A DNA stretch of 64,000 nucleotides from CAITSH01 sp025356665 (GTDB lineage Bacteria; Pseudomonadota; Gammaproteobacteria; Burkholderiales; SG8-39): contig JANXRV010000141.1 of NCBI GenBank assembly GCA_025356665.1, positions 13,857 to 77,856 of the forward strand, written 5' to 3'. The first letter of the stretch is position 1. Each line of letters starts with the position of its first letter. Below the pieces are notes generated by a model. That model searched no databases. It was not told the DNA's origin and was given only the letters and a program-made list of their open reading frames with translations. A program made the position numbers and the translations under genes. Positions 57,783-64,000 of this stretch are shown here, in pieces.

Positions 57783-58721
57783 TCAAACGTGTGAATACAA
57801 CACGCGTCCGGCCACCGGCACGCGCGCGCTGAGGATGCAGCCGCTGCCCGCGTCTGTGATGAACAGGGTCTTGCGGTCCGCTCCGCCGTAGCACAGGTTG
57901 GTCAGTACGTCGCTTTTGCACGATTGCACGCGATACGCCGGCTCGCCGCGGTGGTTGAAAATCCACACCGCACCCATGTCCGGGTGGGCCACCGCCAAGC
58001 CGTCGTTCTCGTCTATGGCCATGCCGTCAGGCCCGCGTCCGCCGGACAACTGGATTTGCAGGCCCATGCGCACCACGGTGCCATCGGGCGCAAAAGGCAT
58101 GCGCCACACCGCGTTGGCACGCGTCACCGCAACATAAAGGGTCTTTCCCGCGCCATCGAGAACCAGGCCGTTGGGACTGGCGACATTGCTGGCAATGCGT
58201 TGCGTCAGGCCCGCCGCCGTATGGCGGTAGACGCATCCTGTAGGGTCGGCAAGGTCGCTCTGGCCCTGGTCGGTGAAATACAAATCACCGTTGAGCGCAT
58301 AGGTCAGATCGTTGACGCCCTTGAAGCCCTGCTGGTGATAGCGCGTTACATGGGGCGTGAGCTTCGCCGTCCCGGTCTTGCCGGTCTTGCCGGTTTCGAG
58401 CAACATGACGCCGTACTTGTGGTCGGCAACGAAAATGCGCCCGTCCTTGTGGATCACCAGGCCGTTGGGCTCGCCGTCATACTCGAGCACCAGCTCGAAC
58501 TCCCCCTTGGGCGACACACGGAAAATGCGGCCGTAGGGAATGTCCACGCACCACAGATAACCCTCACGGTCGAAGGTCGGCCCCTCGAGAAAGGAGCCTG
58601 CGGCGACCACGCTCTTGCCGGCGGCGATGCGCTCGGCCGGCATGCTGGTTTTTTGCAGCGCCTTGGGTACTTCGGCGAACACTTCAGTCTTGATCAATTC
58701 AGGTGGCGCGAAAAATCCCAT
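57783..58721 (-). CDS. SMP-30/gluconolactonase-type lactonase
   Basis: The 312-residue six-bladed propeller enzyme has SFLEGPTFDREGYLWCVDIP with the metal-binding glutamate, NGLVIHKDGRIFVADHKYGV, GVNDLTYALNGDLYFTDQGQ and SPNGLVLDGAGKTLYVAVTR, plus DGMAIDENDGLAVAH. The family hydrolyses sugar or organic-acid lactones. GGAG lies 7 bases before the ATG at 58721. Another upstream ATG with no signal is ignored. A coding 9-bp tandem repeat (58372-58398) encodes a TGK repeat in a loop. Its place in the cluster points to lactone opening of an oxidised sugar acid. Confidence 0.9.
   Translation of the reverse strand: MGFFAPPELIKTEVFAEVPKALQKTSMPAERIAAGKSVVAAGSFLEGPTFDREGYLWCVDIPYGRIFRVSPKGEFELVLEYDGEPNGLVIHKDGRIFVADHKYGVMLLETGKTGKTGTAKLTPHVTRYHQQGFKGVNDLTYALNGDLYFTDQGQSDLADPTGCVYRHTAAGLTQRIASNVASPNGLVLDGAGKTLYVAVTRANAVWRMPFAPDGTVVRMGLQIQLSGGRGPDGMAIDENDGLAVAHPDMGAVWIFNHRGEPAYRVQSCKSDVLTNLCYGGADRKTLFITDAGSGCILSARVPVAGRVLYSHV
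58372..58398. repeat. 9-bp in-frame repeat within the lactonase gene
   Basis: CCGGTCTTG, CCGGTCTTG and CCGGTTTCG are consecutive and code for a T-G-K type tripeptide repeat on the minus strand. This is another local tandem expansion, here in coding sequence. Confidence 0.7.
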
Positions 58722-58777
58722 ATCAGTCTCCGTAGGCTTGTGGTGTGCCACTCAAATCCGTTTGTAAATAATTGCAT

Positions 58778-58869
58778 GTCATTGCGAGCGAAGCGAAGCA
58801 ATCCCGTCCCCATGCGGAGCGCTCGGCATTGCCGCGAGATTGCTTCGTCGCTTTGCTCCTCGCAATGAC
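58778..58869. repeat. CATTGCGAG dispersed inverted pair, copy 3
   Basis: GTCATTGCGAGCGAAGCGAA with GCAATCCCG at the left and the inverted GATTGCTTCGTCGCTTTGCTCC with CAATGAC at the right form a 92-bp inverted pair between the lactonase and AtuA-related genes. The sequence is close to the copies at 47855 and 52987. Confidence 0.85.
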
Positions 58870-58897
58870 AATCTAAGGGTCACGTCGCAGCCGACCC

Positions 58898-59224
58898 CTA
58901 TTTCCTGCCCGGATAATTCGGCAACTCAATCGCCAGCATGACGTTGCACAGGCTCTTGCCGTGAATATCCTGCGCCAGCGAAATGGTGACGCCGCCACCG
59001 AGCGCATTCTCGAGCACAAAATTGAACGCCTTCAGGTTGCGAATCTCATGGCGCTTCACCGGCCCCTTGGCGATGAGCTTGTAGGCTTCGAGCACGCGCT
59101 CCTCGGTCAGTTCCCGCTGCAGGAAATCCCAGTCCCTGTCGTCATAGCAAATGACCGAGATGTTGGAAGTGTTGCCCTTGTCGCCGGTACGGCTGTGGGC
59201 CAGGTCATATACGCGCACGCTCAT
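58898..59224 (-). CDS. AtuA C-terminal-type ferredoxin-fold protein
   Basis: A 108-residue protein beginning VRVYDLAHSRTGDKGNTSNI, the signature of the small domain that normally follows the AtuA domain in longer proteins, and ending with LCNVMLAIELPNYPGRK. Its ATG overlaps the stop of the AtuA gene (ATGA), so this is a split version of a two-domain protein. The biochemical role is unknown. In Pseudomonas, atu genes serve acyclic terpene utilisation, but here the surroundings are organic-acid genes. Confidence 0.85.
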   Translation of the reverse strand: MSVRVYDLAHSRTGDKGNTSNISVICYDDRDWDFLQRELTEERVLEAYKLIAKGPVKRHEIRNLKAFNFVLENALGGGVTISLAQDIHGKSLCNVMLAIELPNYPGRK

Positions 59225-60573
59225 TTTCCGCCCTCCACAACGATTTCCGTTTTGACAAAATGCCGCGGCAGCAGCACCGATTTCACCGCCAGTACGTCTT
59301 TTACGCGGGGCTCGCAGGCACCGCCCGAACCGCCGGGGCCGTGCATGTGCATGGCGCGGGTTTCAAATCCCACGGCGTGCGCGGCCTTGCGGTCCTGCGC
59401 GCGGCCGGCCAGACGCAAGCGCACCTCATACGGTTCGGGACGATTGCCGTTGTCGCCGTGCAAGCTGGTCATGCCGATCAGGTCGACGCGAAAATCATCA
59501 TAGTTGAAACCGCGCCGGCGCAAGCGCTCCTGGATTATTTCGGCCGCCCATTTGGCGCGCGCCACCGCGCCTATGCCGCCATAGGACACTTCGCCCTCGC
59601 CGATATAACCGTCGGCGTAACCAACGGTGACCTTGAGCGTGTCGGTGCGCGGCCTTGCACGCGCGTGCTCGACGCGAACGCGGTCGGCGCTCTCCTGGGT
59701 GAACTTCAGTTCGGTGATATCGAGCACGCAATCGGGCGTGATGTAGGCCTTGGGGTCGTGCATTTCATAAATCAATTGCTCGGTGCAGGTCATGACGTTA
59801 AGCAGCCCCCCCGAGCCCGGCGTCTTGCTGACAACAATGCCGCCATCGGCCGTGACATCGGCAAACGGAAAGCCATTATTGGCAAGGTCGGGCACATCCT
59901 TCATGCCGGGCCAGCCGAAACAGCCGCCGGTGACCGACGCCGTGCATTCGAGCAGGTGGCCGGCCGCCGTGCCCTGGGCAAGTCTGGCGTAATCATCATA
60001 AGACCAGCCGAACTCGTACATCATCGGCCCGAGAAAAAGCGACGGGTCGGCGACGCGGCCGGTCATCACCATCGGTGTGCCCCTGGCCAGCGCCGCGCTG
60101 ACCAGGTCCGCGCCCAGATAGGCGTTGGCCGATGCAAGCTTGGGCAGCAGCGACTCGAGCGGCTCGCCGTTTTCCATCAGCCTCAGCTGCGGCATGCCGC
60201 GCACGATGTCGGTCACATCATCACCGAGCACCACCGCCACCGGCATATCGCCCAGACCGAGGTCTTTGGCTTCCCTGCGCGCGGCGCGCGCGCCGCCCAA
60301 GGGATTGGCCGCACCCATGTTGCTGACAATGCGAATGCCTTTTTTGATGCAAGTGGGCAGCACCATGCGCAAGCGCTCGTGCAAAGAAGGCGTGTAGCCT
60401 TTTTCCGGATCCTTGACACGCGATTGATTCTCGCGCGCCACCGTGCGCTCGGCGAGGCATTCGAACACCAGGTAATCAATATCGCCGCGTTCGGCCAGTT
60501 CCAGCGCCGGCACCATGCGGTCGTCCGAAGTGCCCGCTCCCGACCCGACCCGTATCTTGTCGCGTTTGCTCAT
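59221..60573 (-). CDS. AtuA-family protein (DUF1446 type), N-terminal unit
   Basis: The 450-residue protein shows the AtuA pattern: IRVGSGAGTSDDRMVPALELAERG at the start, IDYLVFECLAERTVARENQSR, RIVSNMGAANPLGGARAARR and GRVADPSLFLGPMMYEFGW. A strong AAAGGAG is upstream of the ATG at 60573. It is coupled to the small AtuA-like gene downstream. A 12-bp minisatellite lies upstream. Its role in terpene pathways is known only by genetics, so no reaction is assigned here. It most likely acts with the isopropylmalate-dehydrogenase-like enzyme. Confidence 0.85.
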   Translation of the reverse strand: MSKRDKIRVGSGAGTSDDRMVPALELAERGDIDYLVFECLAERTVARENQSRVKDPEKGYTPSLHERLRMVLPTCIKKGIRIVSNMGAANPLGGARAARREAKDLGLGDMPVAVVLGDDVTDIVRGMPQLRLMENGEPLESLLPKLASANAYLGADLVSAALARGTPMVMTGRVADPSLFLGPMMYEFGWSYDDYARLAQGTAAGHLLECTASVTGGCFGWPGMKDVPDLANNGFPFADVTADGGIVVSKTPGSGGLLNVMTCTEQLIYEMHDPKAYITPDCVLDITELKFTQESADRVRVEHARARPRTDTLKVTVGYADGYIGEGEVSYGGIGAVARAKWAAEIIQERLRRRGFNYDDFRVDLIGMTSLHGDNGNRPEPYEVRLRLAGRAQDRKAAHAVGFETRAMHMHGPGGSGGACEPRVKDVLAVKSVLLPRHFVKTEIVVEGGK

Positions 60574-60636
60574 GCTGCCGTCTCTCCTTTGGTTGCCGTT
60601 GCGGTTTTACCGCTTCGCGTTATTGTGTCGCTCGTT

Positions 60637-60720
60637 TATCTGCTCAGTTATCTGCTCAGTTGCGTGCTCAGTTGCGTGCTCAGTTGCCTGCTCAGTTGCG
60701 TGCTCAGTTGCCTGCTCAGT
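60637..60720. repeat. 12-bp minisatellite, seven tandem units, before atuA
   Basis: Seven exact-length 12-bp units run from 60637: TATCTGCTCAGT twice, then TGCGTGCTCAGT, TGCGTGCTCAGT, TGCCTGCTCAGT, TGCGTGCTCAGT and TGCCTGCTCAGT. The last base is 83 bp from the isopropylmalate-dehydrogenase-like gene stop. The first is 63 bp before the AtuA start, in its 5' leader (minus strand). Confidence 0.92.
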
Positions 60721-60803
60721 TGCGTACCCGGGTTGTTCGCTTATCCGGTGCGTGTATCAGCGCAATGCGCGCAGCCGCCATGTCCTGTTCCTTTGTCGGG
60801 GGT

Positions 60804-61868
60804 TTAGGCGAGGCGTTCGGCAACGGCGCGACCAAAGGCGGCGCAACCGAGTTTTCCGCCCAGGTCGGCGGTGCGCGTGGCCGGATCGTTCAGGCAGGCG
60901 TCAACGGCCGCCTCGATGGCGATGGCCGCGCTGGCCAGCGCGGCCGACATGTGCCGCCGCGACATCCACTCGAACATCATCGACGCCGACAGGATCAGCG
61001 AGGTCGGATTGGCCTTGTCCTGCCCGGCGATGTCGGGCGCCGAACCGTGCTGCGCCTGGGCCACGCACAAGTCGTCGCCGGCATTGACCGAACCGGCGAG
61101 GCCCAGACTGCCGGACAGCTCCGAGGCCTCGTCCGACAGGATATCGCCGAACATATTGGTGGTGACTATGACGTCAAAACGCATCGGGTCGCGCAGTATC
61201 AGCGCGGCCATGGCATCGACTATGGTTTCCTCCAGTTGCACGTCCGGAAAGTCCCTGGCCACCTTGCGCACTTCGCGCAAAAACAATCCGTCGGAAATCT
61301 TCAGTACATTGGCCTTGTGCACGGCCGTCACTTTCCTGCGCCGCCCCGGCGCCTGCGCCGCCTCGAAAGCGCGGCGCGCGATGCGCTCGCAACACTTGGC
61401 GGTGACGCGGCGCACCGCCATGGCCATGTCCTCGGTCGGCATGAATTCGCCTATGCCCATGTGCATGTTACGGTCGGCGTAAAAGCCTTCGGTGCACTCA
61501 CGAAAGATGATCATGTCCACAGGCTTGCCGGTCAGCCCGACGCCCATGCGCGATTTGGCCGGGCGGATGTTGGCATACAAATCGAGTTTGACCCGGAACG
61601 CCCCGGACGGATTAATGCCGCCCTGTTCGCGCGGCGGGTAATCCAGATGCGACACCGGGCCGAGGATCACTCCGGCGCATTTGCGGCCGGTCTCCAGAAT
61701 ACGCTCGGGCAGCGTCGTGCCTTCGGTCTTCAGCGTGGCTAAGCCCATCTGGTCATGCTTCCACTTGAGCCCGAGGCCGAATTTGGCATTGGCGCGGTCG
61801 AGCACGGCCAGCGTTGCCGCAGTGATTTCGGGGCCGATGCCATCGCCGGGCAATACGAGCACTTCCAT
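60804..61868 (-). CDS. Isocitrate/isopropylmalate dehydrogenase-family enzyme (tartrate-dehydrogenase-like)
   Basis: A 354-residue beta-decarboxylating dehydrogenase. The start EVLVLPGDGIGPEITAATLA, the substrate region FRECTEGFYADRNMHMG, the catalytic lysine in TAVHKANVLKISDGLF and the metal-binding MRFDVIVTTNMFGDILSDEASELSGSLG are all present. The motifs differ from true LeuB, and the lack of leuCD neighbours argues for a catabolic substrate such as a malate or tartrate analogue. AGGAG precedes the ATG at 61868. An upstream frame extension is ignored. It is divergent from the LysR gene and first in the long minus-strand run. Confidence 0.9.
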   Translation of the reverse strand: MEVLVLPGDGIGPEITAATLAVLDRANAKFGLGLKWKHDQMGLATLKTEGTTLPERILETGRKCAGVILGPVSHLDYPPREQGGINPSGAFRVKLDLYANIRPAKSRMGVGLTGKPVDMIIFRECTEGFYADRNMHMGIGEFMPTEDMAMAVRRVTAKCCERIARRAFEAAQAPGRRRKVTAVHKANVLKISDGLFLREVRKVARDFPDVQLEETIVDAMAALILRDPMRFDVIVTTNMFGDILSDEASELSGSLGLAGSVNAGDDLCVAQAQHGSAPDIAGQDKANPTSLILSASMMFEWMSRRHMSAALASAAIAIEAAVDACLNDPATRTADLGGKLGCAAFGRAVAERLA

Positions 61869-61965
61869 GCATCTCTCCTGGGTTTTCGCGTTTGGGCTGG
61901 GGACGCAAGCATCAGGCCGAACCTGATAAACATCCAATCATTTTTATGGCAGACTTCATAAGCCT

Positions 61966-61979
61966 GACTTAACAGTCAA
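61966..61979. promoter_or_regulatory. Candidate LysR-type binding dyad
   Basis: TGACT-TAAC-AGTCA is a perfect 5-bp inverted repeat with a 4-base spacer, located 35 bp before the LysR start and 97 bp before the divergent dehydrogenase start. It is a reasonable autoregulatory site for the adjacent LysR protein. Confidence 0.4.
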
Positions 61980-62014
61980 GCTTCAAATATCCAATCCAGG
62001 AAAAACATCGCGCC

Positions 62015-62911
62015 ATGATGGATTTACGCCATCTCGAAGTATTTCACGCCATCATGCAGACCGGCTCGGTCACCGGCGCCGCACGCCTGCTCAATGTGTC
62101 GCAGCCGGCGGTGAGTTCCGTGCTCAAGCACTGCGAAGCGCGCATGAAAATAAAACTATTCACGCGCACCGGCGGACGACTGCAGCCAACGCCCGAGGCG
62201 GTGGCGATTTTTCCGGATATCGCCGCCATTTACGGCCGCCTTGATGCGGTGGGGCGCCTGGTACAAGATCTGGCCGGGGGAAGATTGGGCACGCTGTCGG
62301 TCGCAGGCTCGTTTCCGATCGCCAACGGCTATCTTGCCAAGGCGGTGGCGACCTTTATCACCGAGCGGCCGGGCACGCGCGTGACGCTGCAGTCGATGAC
62401 CTCGCCGCAGGTGGTGGAGCGCGTCGCCAGCCGCGAGGTCGAGTTGGGCGTCGCCTACGAACCGGTGGTCAACCCGGAAGTGGAGACCGAGGTGCTGGTC
62501 AGCACCGGTGTCGCCTGCGTGATGCGCGACGACCACCCGCTGGCCAAGCGCAGCGAGGTCGATGTGCATGAACTGGAGGCCTATTCCATCATCACCTACC
62601 TGCCGCAAAACCTGTTGCGCGGCTACGTCGACCGCTACTTCAGCGAAGCGGGCATCGCACCGCACATCAGCGTCGAGATCAGCGTGTCCCTGACCGGCAT
62701 GACGCTCGCCTACTACGGCGCCGGCATCGCCCTGGTTGAACCGTATTTGCTCGAGTCGATGCCCGTACCCGGCCTGGTGGCGCGGCCCTTGCGCCCGCGC
62801 ATCGAGCTCAAGACCCTGCTGGTGCGCGCCCGCTCGGCGCCACGCTCGGCCATCATGGACACCTTTGTGCCGCACCTGAAAAAGACCGTGCTCGACATGC
62901 CAAGGCATTAG
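62015..62911 (+). CDS. LysR-family transcriptional regulator
   Basis: The 298-residue regulator starts with the LysR helix-turn-helix (LRHLEVFHAIMQTGSVTGAARLLNVSQPAVS, then LKHCEARMKIKLFTR). The effector domain has GTLSVAGSFPIANGYLAKAVATFI and REVELGVAYEPVVNPEVE. It is divergent from the isopropylmalate-dehydrogenase-like gene, whose operon it likely controls with an organic-acid co-inducer. AGGAAAAA lies before two adjacent ATG codons, and the first is used here. Confidence 0.94.
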   Translation: MMDLRHLEVFHAIMQTGSVTGAARLLNVSQPAVSSVLKHCEARMKIKLFTRTGGRLQPTPEAVAIFPDIAAIYGRLDAVGRLVQDLAGGRLGTLSVAGSFPIANGYLAKAVATFITERPGTRVTLQSMTSPQVVERVASREVELGVAYEPVVNPEVETEVLVSTGVACVMRDDHPLAKRSEVDVHELEAYSIITYLPQNLLRGYVDRYFSEAGIAPHISVEISVSLTGMTLAYYGAGIALVEPYLLESMPVPGLVARPLRPRIELKTLLVRARSAPRSAIMDTFVPHLKKTVLDMPRH

Positions 62912-63036
62912 CCCTTCTTATGGACGCCCCCGCAATAGCGATTGGACGCTTAAGGCAGGCCGGCAGCAGAATGACCGCAGTGACGCAAACATAGCGGGCC
63001 GACAAATTCGGCAACGCCGGCGAAAAGGCAAACAGC

Positions 63037-63828
63037 ATGAATTACACCACCTCCACCTTCAAATCGATTCGCGACCAGGTCAGTGCAGAAGAATGGCAGG
63101 CGCGACTGGAGCTTGCCGCCTGCTACCGGCTGGTCGATCGCTTCGACATGACCGACCTGATTTACAACCACATCACGCTGCGCATCCCTGGCACCGATCA
63201 GCTGCTGATCAACCTGTACGGCCTGCTCTACAAGGAAATCACCGCCTCCAGCCTGGTCAAGATCGACCTTGCCGGAAACATCCTGTGGAAGCAGGACACC
63301 GACTACGGCATCAACCGTTCCGGCTATGTCATACACGGCTGCATTCATGCGGCGCGACCGGACGTTAAATGCGTCATCCATACCCACACGCGTGCCGGCA
63401 TGGCGGTGTCGGCGATGAAATGCGGCCTGCTGACCTTGAGCCAGACCGGCATCCGCTTTGTCGATCACATCGGCTATCACGACTATGAGGGTCCGGCCAT
63501 AGACCTGGCCGAACGCGAACGCCTGGTCGCCCACCTCGGACAGCATAACGCGCTGGTGTTGCGCAACCACGGCCTGCTCACCTGCGGCCCCAGCGCAGGG
63601 GAAGCCTTCAACCTGCTCTACAACCTGGAGCTCGCTTGCCGCACCCAGGTCGATGCCATGGCCGCCGGCGCCGACCTCACCATGCCATCGGCGGCGGTGC
63701 TGGCCAAGACCGCGCACCTGTACCAACCCGGCGCGCGCCGGCCCTATGGCGTGCTCGAATGGCATGCCATGCTGCGCTTGCTTGAGGCCGAAGCGGGCCA
63801 ATCGGGCTTTCCACCCTACTCGAGCTGA
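63037..63828 (+). CDS. Class II aldolase/adducin-family protein
   Basis: The 263-residue protein has the zinc aldolase pattern: RFDMTDLIYNHITLRIPG at the start, YVIHGCIHAARPDVKCVIHTHTRAG with two of the zinc-binding histidines (H-T-H-T), and ALVLRNHGLLTCGPSAGEAF with the third. Such enzymes handle fuculose-phosphate, ribulose-phosphate or 3-oxo-sugar-acid derivatives. It follows the LysR gene by 125 bp on the same strand, and could belong to its regulon. The 3' side is bordered by a broken palindrome and an insertion element. Confidence 0.9.
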   Translation: MNYTTSTFKSIRDQVSAEEWQARLELAACYRLVDRFDMTDLIYNHITLRIPGTDQLLINLYGLLYKEITASSLVKIDLAGNILWKQDTDYGINRSGYVIHGCIHAARPDVKCVIHTHTRAGMAVSAMKCGLLTLSQTGIRFVDHIGYHDYEGPAIDLAERERLVAHLGQHNALVLRNHGLLTCGPSAGEAFNLLYNLELACRTQVDAMAAGADLTMPSAAVLAKTAHLYQPGARRPYGVLEWHAMLRLLEAEAGQSGFPPYSS

Positions 63829-63831
63829 CTG

Positions 63832-63861
63832 CCATAGCGGCTGGAAAGCCGCGCCTGGCGC
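63832..63861. repeat. Dispersed palindrome, copy D, interrupted by the insertion element
   Basis: AGCGGCTGGAAAGCC plus GCGCCTGGCGC match the left arm and loop of the family (467, 5803, 12926). The expected right arm, GGCTTTTCAGCC, is missing: directly after CTGGCGC the sequence becomes AATGGGATGGACCCC, the left end of an IS110-type element. Confidence 0.7.
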
Positions 63862-64000
63862 AATGGGATGGACCCCTCCTCACCTAATCGGCATCAAAGT
63901 GCCAGACTGGAAGTGGTATCCACCAGTCGATAGAGAGGAGAGGTCCACATGAAGCTTATTCGAATCGGGGTTGATTTGGCAAAGGACGTGTTTCAGGTGC
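63862..64000 (+). mobile_element. IS110/IS1111-family insertion sequence, left end (partial)
   Basis: The element begins inside a palindrome and continues beyond the window. Between its left border and the transposase ATG there are only about 87 bp. TGGACCCCTCCT near the border and AGGAGAGGTCCA just before the ATG are near-perfect complements, so the leader can fold back. Such a short left end fits the IS1111 branch, in which the long non-coding region (and guide RNA) is on the right side. That side is not visible. Confidence 0.7.
63949..64000 (+). CDS. IS110-family transposase, N-terminus only (partial)
   Basis: The first 17 codons are visible and read MKLIRIGVDLAKDVFQV. G-x-D-L/V-A-K is the start of the DEDD RuvC-like catalytic domain of IS110-family transposases, and its aspartate is the first catalytic residue. 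GAGAGGAGAGG precedes the ATG. The rest lies outside the window, so it cannot be said whether the gene is intact. Confidence 0.85.
   Translation, partial: MKLIRIGVDLAKDVFQV

Noticed and set aside
60637..60720. CRISPR array
   Set aside because: Units are contiguous 12-mers with no spacers, and there are no cas genes. It is a minisatellite.
59260..60807. A 515-codon plus-strand frame with an LSCVLSCLLS repeat
   Set aside because: It is antisense to the AtuA gene, and the cysteine-rich repeat is just the translation of the 12-bp minisatellite.

Overview
The window looks like chromosomal DNA of a high-GC betaproteobacterium, most likely of the Burkholderiales. The main reason is the abundance of Bug-type (tripartite tricarboxylate transporter, TTT) solute receptors, together with a FimT/PilV/PilW/PilX/PilY1/PilE minor-pilin operon, CoA-dependent catabolism, and GntR, LysR and MarR controlled catabolic islands. 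I saw no rRNA, tRNA, CRISPR array, prophage or plasmid replication gene. One mobile element is present: the start of an IS110-type transposase at the right edge.

Layout. (1) 1-6.0 kb: the tail of an SDR gene, a remnant of a molybdenum hydroxylase gene, a CBS-pair protein, a DUF1223 protein, then a plus-strand run of MFS transporter, small membrane protein, LLM oxidoreductase, membrane protein and GNAT acetyltransferase. (2) 6.0-15.4 kb: a fatty or aryl acyl-CoA degradation locus (enoyl-CoA hydratase, acyl-CoA ligase, FadB-like bifunctional enzyme, methyltransferase, thiolase, SDR, hotdog thioesterase, a cytosolic binding-protein-like enzyme). (3) 15.4-20.4 kb: an aromatic-degradation island of visibly lower GC with a Bug receptor, a two-domain VOC protein, Rieske dioxygenase beta and alpha subunits and a divergent MarR regulator. 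A 10-bp palindrome sits inside the dioxygenase promoter. (4) 20.4-21.4 kb: degenerate DNA with a truncated AT-rich secretory ORF. (5) 21.4-27.9 kb: the type IV pilus tip/minor-pilin operon with a lectin-type PilY1. (6) 28.2-34.1 kb: a PII-like protein and a three-part heavy-metal RND efflux system. (7) 34.3-43.7 kb: a minus-strand catabolic operon (cupin dioxygenase, LVIVD propeller, RidA, GST, ABC importer, GMC oxidoreductase, an internally deleted 2-hydroxyacid dehydrogenase) with a divergent GntR regulator and a clear operator dyad. (8) 44.1-63.8 kb: a large organic-acid catabolic region (TcuAB, two Ldh-family oxidoreductases, four Bug receptors of which one is frameshifted, metallo-hydrolase, amidohydrolase, two HpcH aldolases, hydroxyacid dehydrogenase, SMP-30 lactonase, split AtuA, isopropylmalate-dehydrogenase-like enzyme) with a divergent LysR gene and a class II aldolase. 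(9) 63.86-64 kb: the left end of an IS110-family element, which breaks a dispersed palindrome.

The most unusual feature is not a gene. Many genes have a tandem repeat directly in front of the start codon or across the gene junction, and each repeat has its own sequence and its own unit length of 7 to 21 bp. Examples are 13 bp x 9 before the DUF1223 gene, 12 bp x 7 before atuA, 14 bp x 4 before a Bug gene, and an in-frame 21 bp x 4 array that encodes the PilW leader. Five genes in the 8.7-14.4 kb locus each have a different repeat. Because the sequences are unrelated, they look like independent local expansions rather than copies of one mobile repeat, and they may be slippage-driven regulators of translation. 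Separately, there is a four-member family of about 35-bp palindromes (one of them the IS110 target) and three long inverted pairs of a CATTGCGAG-type repeat.
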